Assembly (NCBI GenBank): GCA_947629825.1
Contig: CANRFF010000004.1
Coordinates: 1-64,000, forward strand
Origin: an uncultured Anaeroplasmataceae bacterium
GTDB taxonomy: Bacteria; Bacillota_I; Bacilli_A; Acholeplasmatales; Anaeroplasmataceae
DNA: 64,000 bases
Reading direction: 5' to 3'
Shown here: positions 35,877 through 44,342 of the stretch, piece after piece
Position numbering within the stretch: the stretch's first letter is position 1
Layout: every line of letters starts with the position of its first letter
Notes under the pieces: model-generated
The model's database searches: none
What the model was told of the DNA's origin: nothing
Seen by the model: the letters and a program-made list of their open reading frames with translations, nothing else
Program-made: the position numbers and the translations under genes

Positions 35877-37424
35877 TTAAAACAAAGGCATAAACAAATA
35901 CAAAATATAAGAAATCAATTTCTCCCACCAAGGACGTTTACGGTAATCTTCTTCGACAATCAGACGACTTTGTTCGCACGCCTGTAAATAATCCGCCTGC
36001 ATTTTGGAAATTTCATCGTCCAAAAGAATGACCGCCCCACATTCATAATGCAAAAACAAACTTCTGTAATCCATATTGATCGTTCCGATAAACGCATATT
36101 TTCCATCGACAATGATATTTTTCGCATGATTGAATCCGGGAGTGAATTCATAGATCTTTCCGCCTGCGGCCAAAATATCCCGATAACAGTAATGCGCCAG
36201 ATAGAAAGCCAGTTTTTTATCCGGAATTCCAGGCATCAGAATCCGAACATCCACACCGCTTTTTACCGCAGCCACAATACAATGAATCAGATCGTCGTCG
36301 ATAATGAAATACGGCGTCGAGATATAGAGCGTTTTTTCGGCGGTGGTAATTAAAAATTTGAATATTTCATATCCGGGATTCAGCACGTTGGAAGGCCCGT
36401 CTCCAAACGGCAAAACAAAACTTCCGTTGTTCACAATCGGATTGGCCGGAAAAGAAGATTCTTCCAACGATAAGATTTCTTTGGTCGACATATACCACAT
36501 TTCCGCAAACATCGCCACAAAACTTTTGACGGCATCTCCCGTATATTTGGCACAGTTGTCCCGCCAAAAACCGAACCGCTGTCTTTTGTGAATATACTCG
36601 TCGGCAAGATTGTCTCCCCCGCAGTAAGCGACTCTTCCGTCAATGACGATAATCTTGCGGTGATCCCGATAATTGAATGCCGGATTGATATTGAGTCCCA
36701 AAGGATTATAGTTGACAATCACACAATTCGGAATTTTCGTAAATTCCTTGATGGTTTTTCTTTTGAGCGTTACCGCCGAACCCAAATCGTCATATAAAAT
36801 TTTAATCGTTACTCCCTGCGTTCCTTTTTCTTTCAAAAGAGGAAACAGTTCTTTCAGCACATAACCCTCACCGATAATAAAACTTTCGATAAAAATATAC
36901 GATTGAGCCAATTTCAATTCTTTCAACAAATCGTCGAATTTGACGGCACCGTCCGGTAAAAAAGAAACTTCGGTATTTTTATAAAGCGGAAATTTGGTCG
37001 TTTGATTCAACACCCTTGCGATTCTTGCGGCTTTGGCGTCGATCTTGGCAACTTCTTCGATACAGTCGTTTTTCAGTTGATGCGTTTCCAAAAAAGCATC
37101 GACCTTTTTTTGTTTTCTCTTCGGCAGTTGGCGACTCCGATGATTCAGATAATACAACAACAAAAACGGAAGCGGAATCAACAGAATCAAAATCGACCAC
37201 GTCAATTTATAACTGGTCATAATCGGTTTATGCACGATATGAAAGACCACGATAAACGCAATCAGTTCAATCGACAAATAAATCCAGATATTCAACGAAC
37301 CCGAAAAATTCACTTGAAACAAAAACGCAAAAATCGCAATCTGGAACGCAAATACCACAAGCGTTACCAGAATAATAATGATTTTTTTCCATATCGGTAA
37401 AAATATTCTTTCATTCTGAGTCAT
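35877..37424 (-). CDS. cls: Cardiolipin synthase
   Basis: A 515-residue phospholipase-D-type enzyme joining two phosphatidylglycerol molecules. Three membrane helices occupy about residues 10-90, followed by two HKD motifs: HRKIIVIDGRVAYCGG and HAKNIIVDGKYAFIG. The ATG at 37424 has AGGAAAGGAAG upstream and fits better than the ATG at 37481, which is inside the ribosome site of the histidine kinase end region. It lies in an operon with the two-component system upstream. Confidence 0.93.
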   Translation of the reverse strand: MTQNERIFLPIWKKIIIILVTLVVFAFQIAIFAFLFQVNFSGSLNIWIYLSIELIAFIVVFHIVHKPIMTSYKLTWSILILLIPLPFLLLYYLNHRSRQLPKRKQKKVDAFLETHQLKNDCIEEVAKIDAKAARIARVLNQTTKFPLYKNTEVSFLPDGAVKFDDLLKELKLAQSYIFIESFIIGEGYVLKELFPLLKEKGTQGVTIKILYDDLGSAVTLKRKTIKEFTKIPNCVIVNYNPLGLNINPAFNYRDHRKIIVIDGRVAYCGGDNLADEYIHKRQRFGFWRDNCAKYTGDAVKSFVAMFAEMWYMSTKEILSLEESSFPANPIVNNGSFVLPFGDGPSNVLNPGYEIFKFLITTAEKTLYISTPYFIIDDDLIHCIVAAVKSGVDVRILMPGIPDKKLAFYLAHYCYRDILAAGGKIYEFTPGFNHAKNIIVDGKYAFIGTINMDYRSLFLHYECGAVILLDDEISKMQADYLQACEQSRLIVEEDYRKRPWWEKLISYILYLFMPLF

Positions 37425-37443
37425 CTGTGTTTTCTTCCTTTCC

Positions 37444-38736
37444 TCATTCCGTTTCCGTTTCGGTAATAATGAACGAAACACCGCCGTGTTCTTCGTTTTT
37501 TACCGAAAAATCCATTCCGAAAAAGTCCAGCGTTTTGGTAACAATCGAAAGTCCCAATCCGAATTGTCCGCTTTTTCCCTTTTCATAAGGTCTGAAATTT
37601 CCATTTAAAAATTGTTCTTCAATCCATTCTCCGTCATTGTAAATTCGCAGACGCCCTTTTTTCAAAACAATTCTGATTCTGGTTTTGGCATATCTTTTGG
37701 CATTATCCAACAAATTTTCGACGACGGTAACATAATTTTCCCGATACCCTTTGAAAAAAACATGATCCTGCAAGTCTTTTTCCACTTCGACGGAAATCTG
37801 GTATTTATATTCTTCCAACACGCTTTCGACGACTTCTTTCATATCGACCGATTCCAATGCTTTGTCCTTGGAAAGATATTCCAAAGAATGATATTGAAGC
37901 AGGCGGTTGACTTTGTTTTTCAAAATTTCCGTCTGATTCAAAATGATCTGCGCACTGCCCTCATCGGCCATATGGTCCTGAAATGCTTCCGCATACGACT
38001 GAATGACCGCAAGCGGAGTCTTGAAATCATGAGAAATGTTCTGAAGCATTTCCCGTTTGGTCTGTTCGTTTTGCAGAATTTCGACTCTCATTTTTTCAAT
38101 CGATTGAGAAAGCACTCCCAATTCGTCCATCGAAGTATCCCGGTATTCTTTTTGATAATTTTCTTTCGGAAGCGAAAGAATATGCGCCTGTAAACGATGA
38201 ATTCTTTTGGTAAAATACAAACTCCAAATCGCAAGAATCAGACTGGCAAGAATGATAATCGCCAAAAACACCAACATCAGTTCCGTCGAAAGCCCTCGGG
38301 AATATCGATTGACATAAGATGCATCGGTAAGAACCAACAGATAGTCCATCGAAGTATCTGAGCGAATCAACAAATAGTAAATCGTTTCATCGGAAGCATT
38401 CTTCATCTTGGACTGCAGGACGTTTTTCGGTTCGTCCAAATCCGAAACGATTCCGTTCAAGTCGGATTCCGAGATGAATTTATTCCAATTTTTTGAAAAT
38501 ATTTCCGTTTCGTTGCGATACAGAACATACGCCACTTCCCTTTCGGAAAACTGCGGTAAATTCGCATCTTCGCTCTTTTCGATGAACGTGGCATAGTTCA
38601 ATAATCTCGCATACGTTTCTTCTTCGGCAACCGCCTTAATCCGCGGAATCGCAATAAACGAAAAAGAAACCGTCGATATCAATAAAATCAATAAAATCAG
38701 TAAGAAGATTTGGCTGGCAAGTGGAATTTTTTTCAT
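37444..38736 (-). CDS. Sensor histidine kinase
   Basis: A 430-residue membrane kinase: helix at about 8-30, an extracellular sensor of about 130 residues, a second helix near 155-175, a HAMP-like linker, then the H-box ISHDFKTPLAVIQSY, the N-box ENLLDNAKRYAK and the G-box FGLGLSIV. Its ATG overlaps the stop of the response regulator gene (ATGA). The signal is not known; linkage to cls suggests envelope stress. Confidence 0.93.
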   Translation of the reverse strand: MKKIPLASQIFLLILLILLISTVSFSFIAIPRIKAVAEEETYARLLNYATFIEKSEDANLPQFSEREVAYVLYRNETEIFSKNWNKFISESDLNGIVSDLDEPKNVLQSKMKNASDETIYYLLIRSDTSMDYLLVLTDASYVNRYSRGLSTELMLVFLAIIILASLILAIWSLYFTKRIHRLQAHILSLPKENYQKEYRDTSMDELGVLSQSIEKMRVEILQNEQTKREMLQNISHDFKTPLAVIQSYAEAFQDHMADEGSAQIILNQTEILKNKVNRLLQYHSLEYLSKDKALESVDMKEVVESVLEEYKYQISVEVEKDLQDHVFFKGYRENYVTVVENLLDNAKRYAKTRIRIVLKKGRLRIYNDGEWIEEQFLNGNFRPYEKGKSGQFGLGLSIVTKTLDFFGMDFSVKNEEHGGVSFIITETETE

Positions 38737-39398
38737 TTCAACAACCGATATCCGTATCCGTAAATGGTTTCAATCGAAAGTTTTGGCATTTTCTGACGCA
38801 ATCTTCTTAACAAATCGTCCACTGCCCGATCACTTCCGAAATAATCGGTTCCCCAAACGGCATTCAAAATCTGTTCCCGGGAAAAAGCATTCGCCGGATG
38901 TTTTAAAAAAAACACCAACAAATCGTATTCTTTCGATGTCAACAGAATGTTTTCTCCGTGAAACGATACGCTTCTTTTGGCCAAGTCAATCGTATATTCA
39001 TTCAACACAACCACTTTGTCGGACGCCGTTTTTTCATAGGTTCTTTGAAGAATTCTCTGAACCCGCAGAATCAGTTCTTTGATCGAATACGGCTTGGAAA
39101 CATAATCGTCTCCGCCCAGTTCCAATCCCATGATTTTATCGATATCCTGATCTCTGGCCGACGTGAAAATAACCGGCATCTGCGGATACACTTTGCGGAT
39201 GTTTCGAATCAAATCGTATCCGCTCAAAACCCCCGGAAGCATAATATCCAAAATCCACAAATCGAAATGTTCGCCGATTCCTTCCATTGCCGCCTCGCCG
39301 GTTTCATACCATACGATGTCGTAATTTTCCGATTGAAAATATTTTACAATCAAATTTGCCAAATTTTTCTCGTCTTCGACAAACGCAATCCGAGCCAT
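38733..39398 (-). CDS. OmpR-family response regulator
   Basis: A 221-residue regulator. The receiver domain has the phospho-acceptor Asp in WILDIMLPG and the Lys in VSKPYSIKEL; the winged-helix DNA-binding domain has LTSKEYDLLVFFL and a C-terminal DDLLRRLRQKM/GYGYRL. The ATG at 39398 follows GAGGTGA; upstream in-frame codons run through the promoter and are rejected. It probably regulates its own operon, because a perfect palindrome lies in its promoter spacer (39427-39440). Confidence 0.94.
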   Translation of the reverse strand: MARIAFVEDEKNLANLIVKYFQSENYDIVWYETGEAAMEGIGEHFDLWILDIMLPGVLSGYDLIRNIRKVYPQMPVIFTSARDQDIDKIMGLELGGDDYVSKPYSIKELILRVQRILQRTYEKTASDKVVVLNEYTIDLAKRSVSFHGENILLTSKEYDLLVFFLKHPANAFSREQILNAVWGTDYFGSDRAVDDLLRRLRQKMPKLSIETIYGYGYRLLK

Positions 39399-39417
39399 AG
39401 ATTTCACCTCACTTTTT

Positions 39418-39475
39418 ATTATACCCCATTTTATAAAATGAATAAAGCACAAACCTTACCGGATTGTGCTTTATT
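39418..39475 (-). promoter_or_regulatory. Response regulator promoter with palindromic operator and hairpin
   Basis: TATAAT (39418-39423) and TTTATT (39441-39446) with a 17-bp spacer. The spacer contains the perfect 14-bp palindrome CATTTTATAAAATG (39427-39440). Directly upstream a 12-bp inverted repeat (39441-39452 with 39464-39475, AATAAAGCACAA) overlaps the -35 box. These are probable binding sites or an upstream terminator. Confidence 0.55.
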
Positions 39476-39500
39476 CTGGGAGAGTTATAGTTTGCTTATG

Positions 39501-39537
39501 AAAAAAGTCTCTATCTAACAGGGAGATGAAGATAGAC
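39501..39537 (-). terminator. Probable terminator of rpmG-secE-nusG
   Basis: GTCTATC pairs imperfectly with GATAGAGAC, followed by a T-run on the minus strand, about 75 bp after the nusG stop. The remaining space between nusG and the regulator promoter shows no gene. Confidence 0.5.
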
Positions 39538-39613
39538 ACTGTCCCGTAAGACAATTCCAGTATAACAATCAATTTCTGTGAAATTATCGAATAATTGTGG
39601 AAAATTGTGGGAT

Positions 39614-40162
39614 TTATATTTTCTTGATTTCTTTGAAGCGGAACGTCATTTCGGCCGATCTTCCGCCGAACATTTCCACCAAAACCGTTACTTCTTCCGA
39701 TTCTTCTTTCAAAGAAGCAATCGTAAACGTTCTTCCCGCAAACGGTCCTTCCACCACTTCGATCGAATCGCCGACATGCAGATTCAAAGAAGGTCTTTCG
39801 ACCACACCCAAAGAAATCAATATCCGATTCATCTCATCGACCGGAACGGGAACCGGTTTGGTTCCACCACCGCTTGAACCCAAAAACCCGGTTACTTTCG
39901 GCGTATTACGAATCATAAACCACGCCTTTTCGTCCATTTCCTTTTCAACTTCCATTTCGACAAAAACATATCCCGGGAACATCTTGGTTACTTTTTCTTT
40001 TTTCTTTCCTTTTTTATCCGTTACTTCGACCGTTTCTTCGGGAACAATGACCTGATAAATCTTATCTTTCATATTCATCGTTTCCATACGGCGTTCCAAA
40101 TCCTGTTTTACGGAATTTTCATATCCGGAATACGTTCCGACAATATACCATCTTCTGCTCAT
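39614..40162 (-). CDS. nusG: Transcription termination/antitermination protein NusG
   Basis: A 182-residue NusG with the NGN domain (RRWYIVGTYSGYE at the start; MFPGYVFVEME) and a KOW domain (VGDSIEVVEGPFAGRTFTI). It binds RNA polymerase and tunes pausing, and couples transcription to ribosomes. AAGGAG precedes the ATG; it follows secE by 12 bp as in most bacteria. Confidence 0.96.
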   Translation of the reverse strand: MSRRWYIVGTYSGYENSVKQDLERRMETMNMKDKIYQVIVPEETVEVTDKKGKKKEKVTKMFPGYVFVEMEVEKEMDEKAWFMIRNTPKVTGFLGSSGGGTKPVPVPVDEMNRILISLGVVERPSLNLHVGDSIEVVEGPFAGRTFTIASLKEESEEVTVLVEMFGGRSAEMTFRFKEIKKI

Positions 40163-40174
40163 AACCGCTTCTCC

Positions 40175-40585
40175 TTAAGATATAATTCTTGCCAGAATCT
40201 GCGTAATGAAAGAATCATACAAAAAGAACAATAACGCAAAGATCGTGATAAACAACAATACCCGAACCGAATTTCCGACAAATTTATGGAAATTCAACCA
40301 AGTGATTTTTTTGAATTCCGGAAATGCCGGTTTGAAAAACGGATACAACGCATAAAGCGTGAAAACCGCCGAAATCGCCACCAAAATCCAAGCGAATACC
40401 TTCGGATGAGATCCGATCAACCAGAAGTTTTCCCGAACCACCAAAGATCCCGTTAAAATCAAACATCCCAAAACCAATACCAAAACCGCAAAAAACAGGA
40501 ACACATAATTTTCCCACTTGTGAGATTCTTTCAAATATTCCAGAATTCTCGATTTTTTCGTGCTTTGTTTTTCCTTAATTGCCAT
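40175..40585 (-). CDS. secE: Preprotein translocase subunit SecE, three-helix form
   Basis: A 136-residue SecE. The C-terminal 60 residues match the essential SecE core (FPEFKKITWLNFHKFVGNS and a final membrane helix). Two more membrane helices precede it (about 27-50 and 62-85), as in Escherichia coli; most Bacillus-type SecE proteins have only one. It supports SecY in the translocon and lies between rpmG and nusG. Confidence 0.9.
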   Translation of the reverse strand: MAIKEKQSTKKSRILEYLKESHKWENYVFLFFAVLVLVLGCLILTGSLVVRENFWLIGSHPKVFAWILVAISAVFTLYALYPFFKPAFPEFKKITWLNFHKFVGNSVRVLLFITIFALLFFLYDSFITQILARIIS

Positions 40586-40599
40586 TCGTATCTTCTCCT

Positions 40600-40749
40600 T
40601 TATTTTGTTTCTTTATGAATCGTATATTTATTACAATTCTTACAATACTTTTTCATTTCGATTCTTTCGTTCTGTTTCTGAGGATTTTTCGTTACCGTGT
40701 AATTTCTCGAAAGACATTCTTCGCAGATCAAAATTACTTTCGTTCGCAT
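40600..40749 (-). CDS. rpmG: Ribosomal protein bL33
   Basis: A 49-residue protein translated from ATG at 40749. It begins [12 protein letters not shown] and has a second pair, CKNCNKY, giving a CxxC zinc-binding form of bL33. GAGGAGG precedes the ATG. It sits just upstream of secE and nusG, exactly as in Bacillus. Confidence 0.93.
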   Translation of the reverse strand: MRTKVILICEECLSRNYTVTKNPQKQNERIEMKKYCKNCNKYTIHKETK

Positions 40750-40797
40750 AAATTCCTCCTCATCCAAAATAAAAAAACCTTTTAAGGCTCTATCCTT

Positions 40798-40826
40798 ATT
40801 GTATAATATCCCGAATATTTAGTCAA
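40798..40826 (-). promoter_or_regulatory. Promoter of rpmG-secE-nusG
   Basis: Minus-strand TTGACT (40821-40826) and TACAAT (40798-40803) with a 17-bp spacer, overlapping the end of the sigma factor gene. A small AGCCTT/AAGGTT hairpin with a T-run (about 40767-40783) follows and may end the sigma transcript or attenuate this one. Confidence 0.65.
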
Positions 40827-41331
40827 CCTTTTTTCGAAGAGAATCCAAAACTTTTCGCACCCGATAATAAATCCGTTCGTAAGAAAGTCCCTTTTGTCGA
40901 CAATATTGTTTGAGCGAAAGATTCGACAACACACATTCTTTCCAAATTTCGACCGCCGGATCCGAAACCGAATCCAGCATTTTCCACAAAACCCAATCCC
41001 GATTCTCAGGGCTTTTGATCATAGAAAAATCCGTTTGATAAACCACCGCATTCTCCCGAAACATTTTTCGTTGAAGTTGATGGGATCTTCTTCGCATACA
41101 AAGTCCGAAATAATAATAAAACGGAAGCGGACAACTTTCCTTATACTGACGAATCACTTTCGCAAGAATCATTCTTCCTTCCTGAATATATTCGTCCTCA
41201 TATTCGTTTTTTCTGATGGTTTGGTTCCAGAACCAATACCGTAAAATCTTTTCATACTTGGCATATAAATATCGCTCGGCCGCTTCGTTGTTGTCGCGAA
41301 TCAGATATAAAAGTTCGTCGTCTGAAATCAT
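40819..41331 (-). CDS. sigH: SigH-like RNA polymerase sigma factor, diverged
   Basis: A 170-residue sigma-70-family protein. Region 2 is recognisable (DDELLYLIRDNNEAAERYLY, EDEYIQEGRMILAKVIRQY, then FGLCMRRRSHQLQRK), close in pattern to Bacillus SigH. Region 4 is weaker, with a helix-turn-helix-like segment near LSLKQYCRQKGLSYERIYYRV. It is about 45 residues shorter than SigH. Its position between rlmB and rpmG is that of sigH in Bacillus, which runs transition-state, competence and early sporulation genes. Its ATG overlaps the rlmB stop. Confidence 0.8.
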   Translation of the reverse strand: MISDDELLYLIRDNNEAAERYLYAKYEKILRYWFWNQTIRKNEYEDEYIQEGRMILAKVIRQYKESCPLPFYYYFGLCMRRRSHQLQRKMFRENAVVYQTDFSMIKSPENRDWVLWKMLDSVSDPAVEIWKECVLSNLSLKQYCRQKGLSYERIYYRVRKVLDSLRKKVD

Positions 41332-42044
41332 TTTGTTCCTTTTTCGGAAAAAGCGTGAAGAAGAATTCCGGCACTGACAGAAGCGTTCAGACTGTTCACA
41401 TGTCCGACCATGGAAATTTTTACCACATAATCCGCAGAACGAAGCAGTGTCTTACTGATTCCAAACCCCTCGGAACCGATGATTACCGCCAGATTCACAT
41501 CCCGACGGATTTGCGAAACGTCAGTCGTCCCTTGCGCATCTGCGGCCACAATCCAATAATTTTCTTTTTTCAGATTCTCCGTAAAAGCATAAAGACTGTT
41601 CACCACTCCGATACGAACATATTCGATCGCCCCCGTGGAAACATGTACCACCGTCGAATTGACCATACAACTCCGGTTTTTGGGAAGCACCACCACATCG
41701 AAACCAAAAGCGTCCGCACTCCGCAAAATCGCTCCCAGATTCTGAGGATCCGTAATTCCGTCCAACAGTAAAATCCGCTCCGGCGCTTGCTGGCGAATCA
41801 GATTCAACAGTTCTTCTTCCCCATCAATTTCAAAATCTTCCCGTTCAGCCGCAAATCCCTGATGCCAGATACCGAATTTCCGATCCAACTCCTGAGAAGA
41901 ACAGATTTTCAAATCGACATCTTTCGCCGTTTCCCGTAAAAATTTTTCTTCTTTTTTCTTTTGGGCTTCCGTCAGATACAACGTCCGTACCCGATGAGTT
42001 CTCAAGGCTTCTTTCACACAATTTTTTCCGTAGATCTTTATCAT
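41328..42044 (-). CDS. rlmB: 23S rRNA 2'-O-ribose methyltransferase (RlmB/TrmH family)
   Basis: A 238-residue SPOUT methyltransferase with an N-terminal L30e-like substrate-binding domain. The trefoil-knot motifs are NLGAILRSADAFG, IIGSEGFGIS and VNSLNASVSAGILL, matching RlmB, which methylates G2251 (E. coli numbering) of 23S rRNA. It is followed by sigH. Bacillus has yacP between them; that gene is missing here. Confidence 0.92.
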   Translation of the reverse strand: MIKIYGKNCVKEALRTHRVRTLYLTEAQKKKEEKFLRETAKDVDLKICSSQELDRKFGIWHQGFAAEREDFEIDGEEELLNLIRQQAPERILLLDGITDPQNLGAILRSADAFGFDVVVLPKNRSCMVNSTVVHVSTGAIEYVRIGVVNSLYAFTENLKKENYWIVAADAQGTTDVSQIRRDVNLAVIIGSEGFGISKTLLRSADYVVKISMVGHVNSLNASVSAGILLHAFSEKGTK

Positions 42045-42171
42045 ATAACGCTCCGTTTTTCAAAACTTGCTCTTCTATTAGTCTATCATACTTTTTTTCC
42101 CACTTCAATCGCTATGGAAATTTCCCCCGCTTTTTCAAGAGAAATTCCTTTTGATTCTGATGATTTGCCAT

Positions 42172-42200
42172 TCAAAAAACACCGACGATTCGGTCGGTGT
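42172..42200 (-). terminator. Terminator of the fibre-export locus
   Basis: ACACCGAC/GTCGGTGT hairpin (42179-42186 with 42193-42200) followed by a T-run on the minus strand, right after the stop codon at 42203. It marks the end of the locus that begins near 53260. Confidence 0.85.
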
Positions 42201-42202
42201 CA

Positions 42203-42877
42203 TTATTTTTTCGACTGTGATTCTTTGATTTTTTTCAATTCTTCTTCCAGAATTTCTTTTTTCAACTCTTCGATTTCCCGTTCCGTCAAAGAACGATGTT
42301 CCTGTGCGATTTTGTTTTTCCGGAATTGAATCCAAGTGGAAACAAACTGCAAAATCAACAAAAGCGCAAACGCCGTTACCAAAATGCCGAAAACAATCGG
42401 TCGGGACGAAGACCCGAAAATACTCATCGCAGATAACGTGCAAATATACTTTCCATACACCATATCCGCCGTAACCGGTTCCGTATCGGCAAGAACATTG
42501 TGGTCGCCTTGCGTAATCAGATACGTCGAATTTTTTTCAACGACACGATGAACGATAAACGATCCCGCTATGGTTCCCGATTTCGACCGATAAATAATCA
42601 CATCTCCGCTTTGAACCTCATCAAAAGAAATCTGCCGGAAGAGAATATAATCTCCCGCCTCAATCGTCGGTTCCATCGAATCGGTCGGGACATAAGAAAT
42701 GCTGTATCCCAAAATCCGAGGAGGGCGATGTTCGTTTGACGCCCGAATCACTTCCGTCGCAATCAGACAACAAAGAATCAAAACACAAACCGTGATTACC
42801 GAAGAAATAATGGCTTTATATCTTTTCTTCGGTGTTTCGCTTTTCTCTGATGATTTTTGCGATTCTTTGTTTTTCAT
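42203..42877 (-). CDS. sipW: SipW-like (ER-type) signal peptidase I
   Basis: A 224-residue signal peptidase of the S26B/SipW type. Helix at 22-46; catalytic Ser67 in PTDSMEP; His110 in FIVHRVV replaces the Lys of ordinary bacterial SPase I; Asp125 in TQGDHN; second helix near 161-182; then a charged C-terminal helix (195-218). SipW enzymes process TasA and camelysin-type proteins, several of which are encoded upstream. The ATG at 42877 lies inside the end of the previous gene (61-bp overlap), with a weak AGAGA ribosome site, so translation may be coupled. Confidence 0.9.
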   Translation of the reverse strand: MKNKESQKSSEKSETPKKRYKAIISSVITVCVLILCCLIATEVIRASNEHRPPRILGYSISYVPTDSMEPTIEAGDYILFRQISFDEVQSGDVIIYRSKSGTIAGSFIVHRVVEKNSTYLITQGDHNVLADTEPVTADMVYGKYICTLSAMSIFGSSSRPIVFGILVTAFALLLILQFVSTWIQFRKNKIAQEHRSLTEREIEELKKEILEEELKKIKESQSKK

Positions 42878-44339
42878 TTTCGATCTCTTGAAGTTTCTGA
42901 TGATCCGTTGTCCGATTCTTTTCCTCTTGCCGTTTCTTCTTCGCAAGTTCTCTGGCTTCCTGCAAGCGAATTCTCCGTTGTAAATTCGTAATTTCCTGCG
43001 TCAGTTTCTTTTGGCTTTTGCCCATTCGGGCGATATTCATCTGTTTTTGCTTATATACCATCTGCAAAACACGTAATTTTTTTCGGGAATACTCCAACTT
43101 CTCATAAAGATCCATCGAATTCAGTTGTTCGTCACTCACATCGAACACCCGCGGATAAATCTGATCCAGCATATCCAACATTTGTCGGTAAATGACGCGA
43201 AGCGATTCGGATTCACTGCTTCCGCTTCTTTGCATACCATTCAGATTCGCTTCATAATATTTCGCCGTTTCCCGCAATAAAAATTCGTTCATCCGGTAAT
43301 CTTCCAATTTCCGATCCCCCGGAGCCAACGAAGGCGTATCCGATATCTTCGGATTTTGCGTCGGTTTCGCTTCTTTCAAAACCTCTTTCAATTTGGTCGG
43401 AACCACACCCTCGATATCCCGACTTCTCAAAAACGCCGTCATCGCCAAAGCCATAATTTCATTCATATCGGCATTCAAAACGGAAGTATACCGATAGTTC
43501 TTCTCCCGGACTTCGACGCCGAAATTGATTCCGTCGGTCCGATCCAGATACAGCCACAGATTATAACACATTTTAAAATCCGGATTATGCAAAATGATAT
43601 TGGTCTTCATAATCGGCGGAAACACGTCTTTCGCTTTCGAAAGAGTTCTCATAAAATCCGTTCCTTTGAGACTCTGAACCAAATCCCGCAAATAACACAA
43701 CCGTTCATACTGCGCTTTGGTCGCCTCAATATTCTGATCTATGGAATTTTTGACGGAAATATCGATGGCCATATGGACTTCCTGCCCGGCCATTAAAAAA
43801 TCGTTTTCCACATTCAAATGTTCTTTTTCAAAAGATTCCAACGATGTTTTCATGACGTTGTAACGACGTTCCAGAAACATCTCGATTCTTTTGACCAGAG
43901 ATTTGATAAAACGATTTTCGTAAATTGCCAATTCTTCTTCGGCAAATGTGGAAAGCACTTTGGCCGGAACCACATCGCCGTTTTCTTTGATTTCTTTGAT
44001 TAAATGCGTATGACTGGAAAGATGTTTTACCGTATCCGAATTGACTTTTTTGGCCTTTTCGACGTTGACGATTTCCTGTTCGTAACGAATCGACCGTTTC
44101 GGATCTTTCATAATCTTCAACAACGCCGGATAGGTACTTTCGATCACATCCAGAAATTCCAGATTAAACTGCCGAATTTCCACTTGCGTCTTATTGTACG
44201 TCTGTTTCCGACCGCTCTTGACTCTTCCGAGAATATAACTTCCGAATTCGTTTTCCAACGTTTTCTGTTCCAAACCATCATAAATCTGTTGATAAAAATC
44301 CTGAATGCTTTCCAGTACCCGTTCTCTTCTCGTTGCCAT
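42816..44339 (-). CDS. DUF2357-like coiled-coil protein paired with a McrB-like ATPase
   Basis: A 507-residue cytoplasmic protein. TFAEEELAIYENRFIKSLVKR (one residue trimmed: ENRFIK at 141-146) resembles the conserved core of DUF2357, found in McrC-like partners of McrB ATPases. Such proteins usually carry a PD-(D/E)XK nuclease after this domain; none is visible here. The C-terminal 100 residues (about 410-507) form a long, very charged coiled coil. It lies 3 bp after the ATPase gene and overlaps the sipW-like gene. Function unknown; a structural or regulatory partner of the ATPase is likely. Confidence 0.65.
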   Translation of the reverse strand: MATRRERVLESIQDFYQQIYDGLEQKTLENEFGSYILGRVKSGRKQTYNKTQVEIRQFNLEFLDVIESTYPALLKIMKDPKRSIRYEQEIVNVEKAKKVNSDTVKHLSSHTHLIKEIKENGDVVPAKVLSTFAEEELAIYENRFIKSLVKRIEMFLERRYNVMKTSLESFEKEHLNVENDFLMAGQEVHMAIDISVKNSIDQNIEATKAQYERLCYLRDLVQSLKGTDFMRTLSKAKDVFPPIMKTNIILHNPDFKMCYNLWLYLDRTDGINFGVEVREKNYRYTSVLNADMNEIMALAMTAFLRSRDIEGVVPTKLKEVLKEAKPTQNPKISDTPSLAPGDRKLEDYRMNEFLLRETAKYYEANLNGMQRSGSSESESLRVIYRQMLDMLDQIYPRVFDVSDEQLNSMDLYEKLEYSRKKLRVLQMVYKQKQMNIARMGKSQKKLTQEITNLQRRIRLQEARELAKKKRQEEKNRTTDHQKLQEIENEKQRIAKIIREKRNTEEKI

Positions 44340-44342
44340 AGA

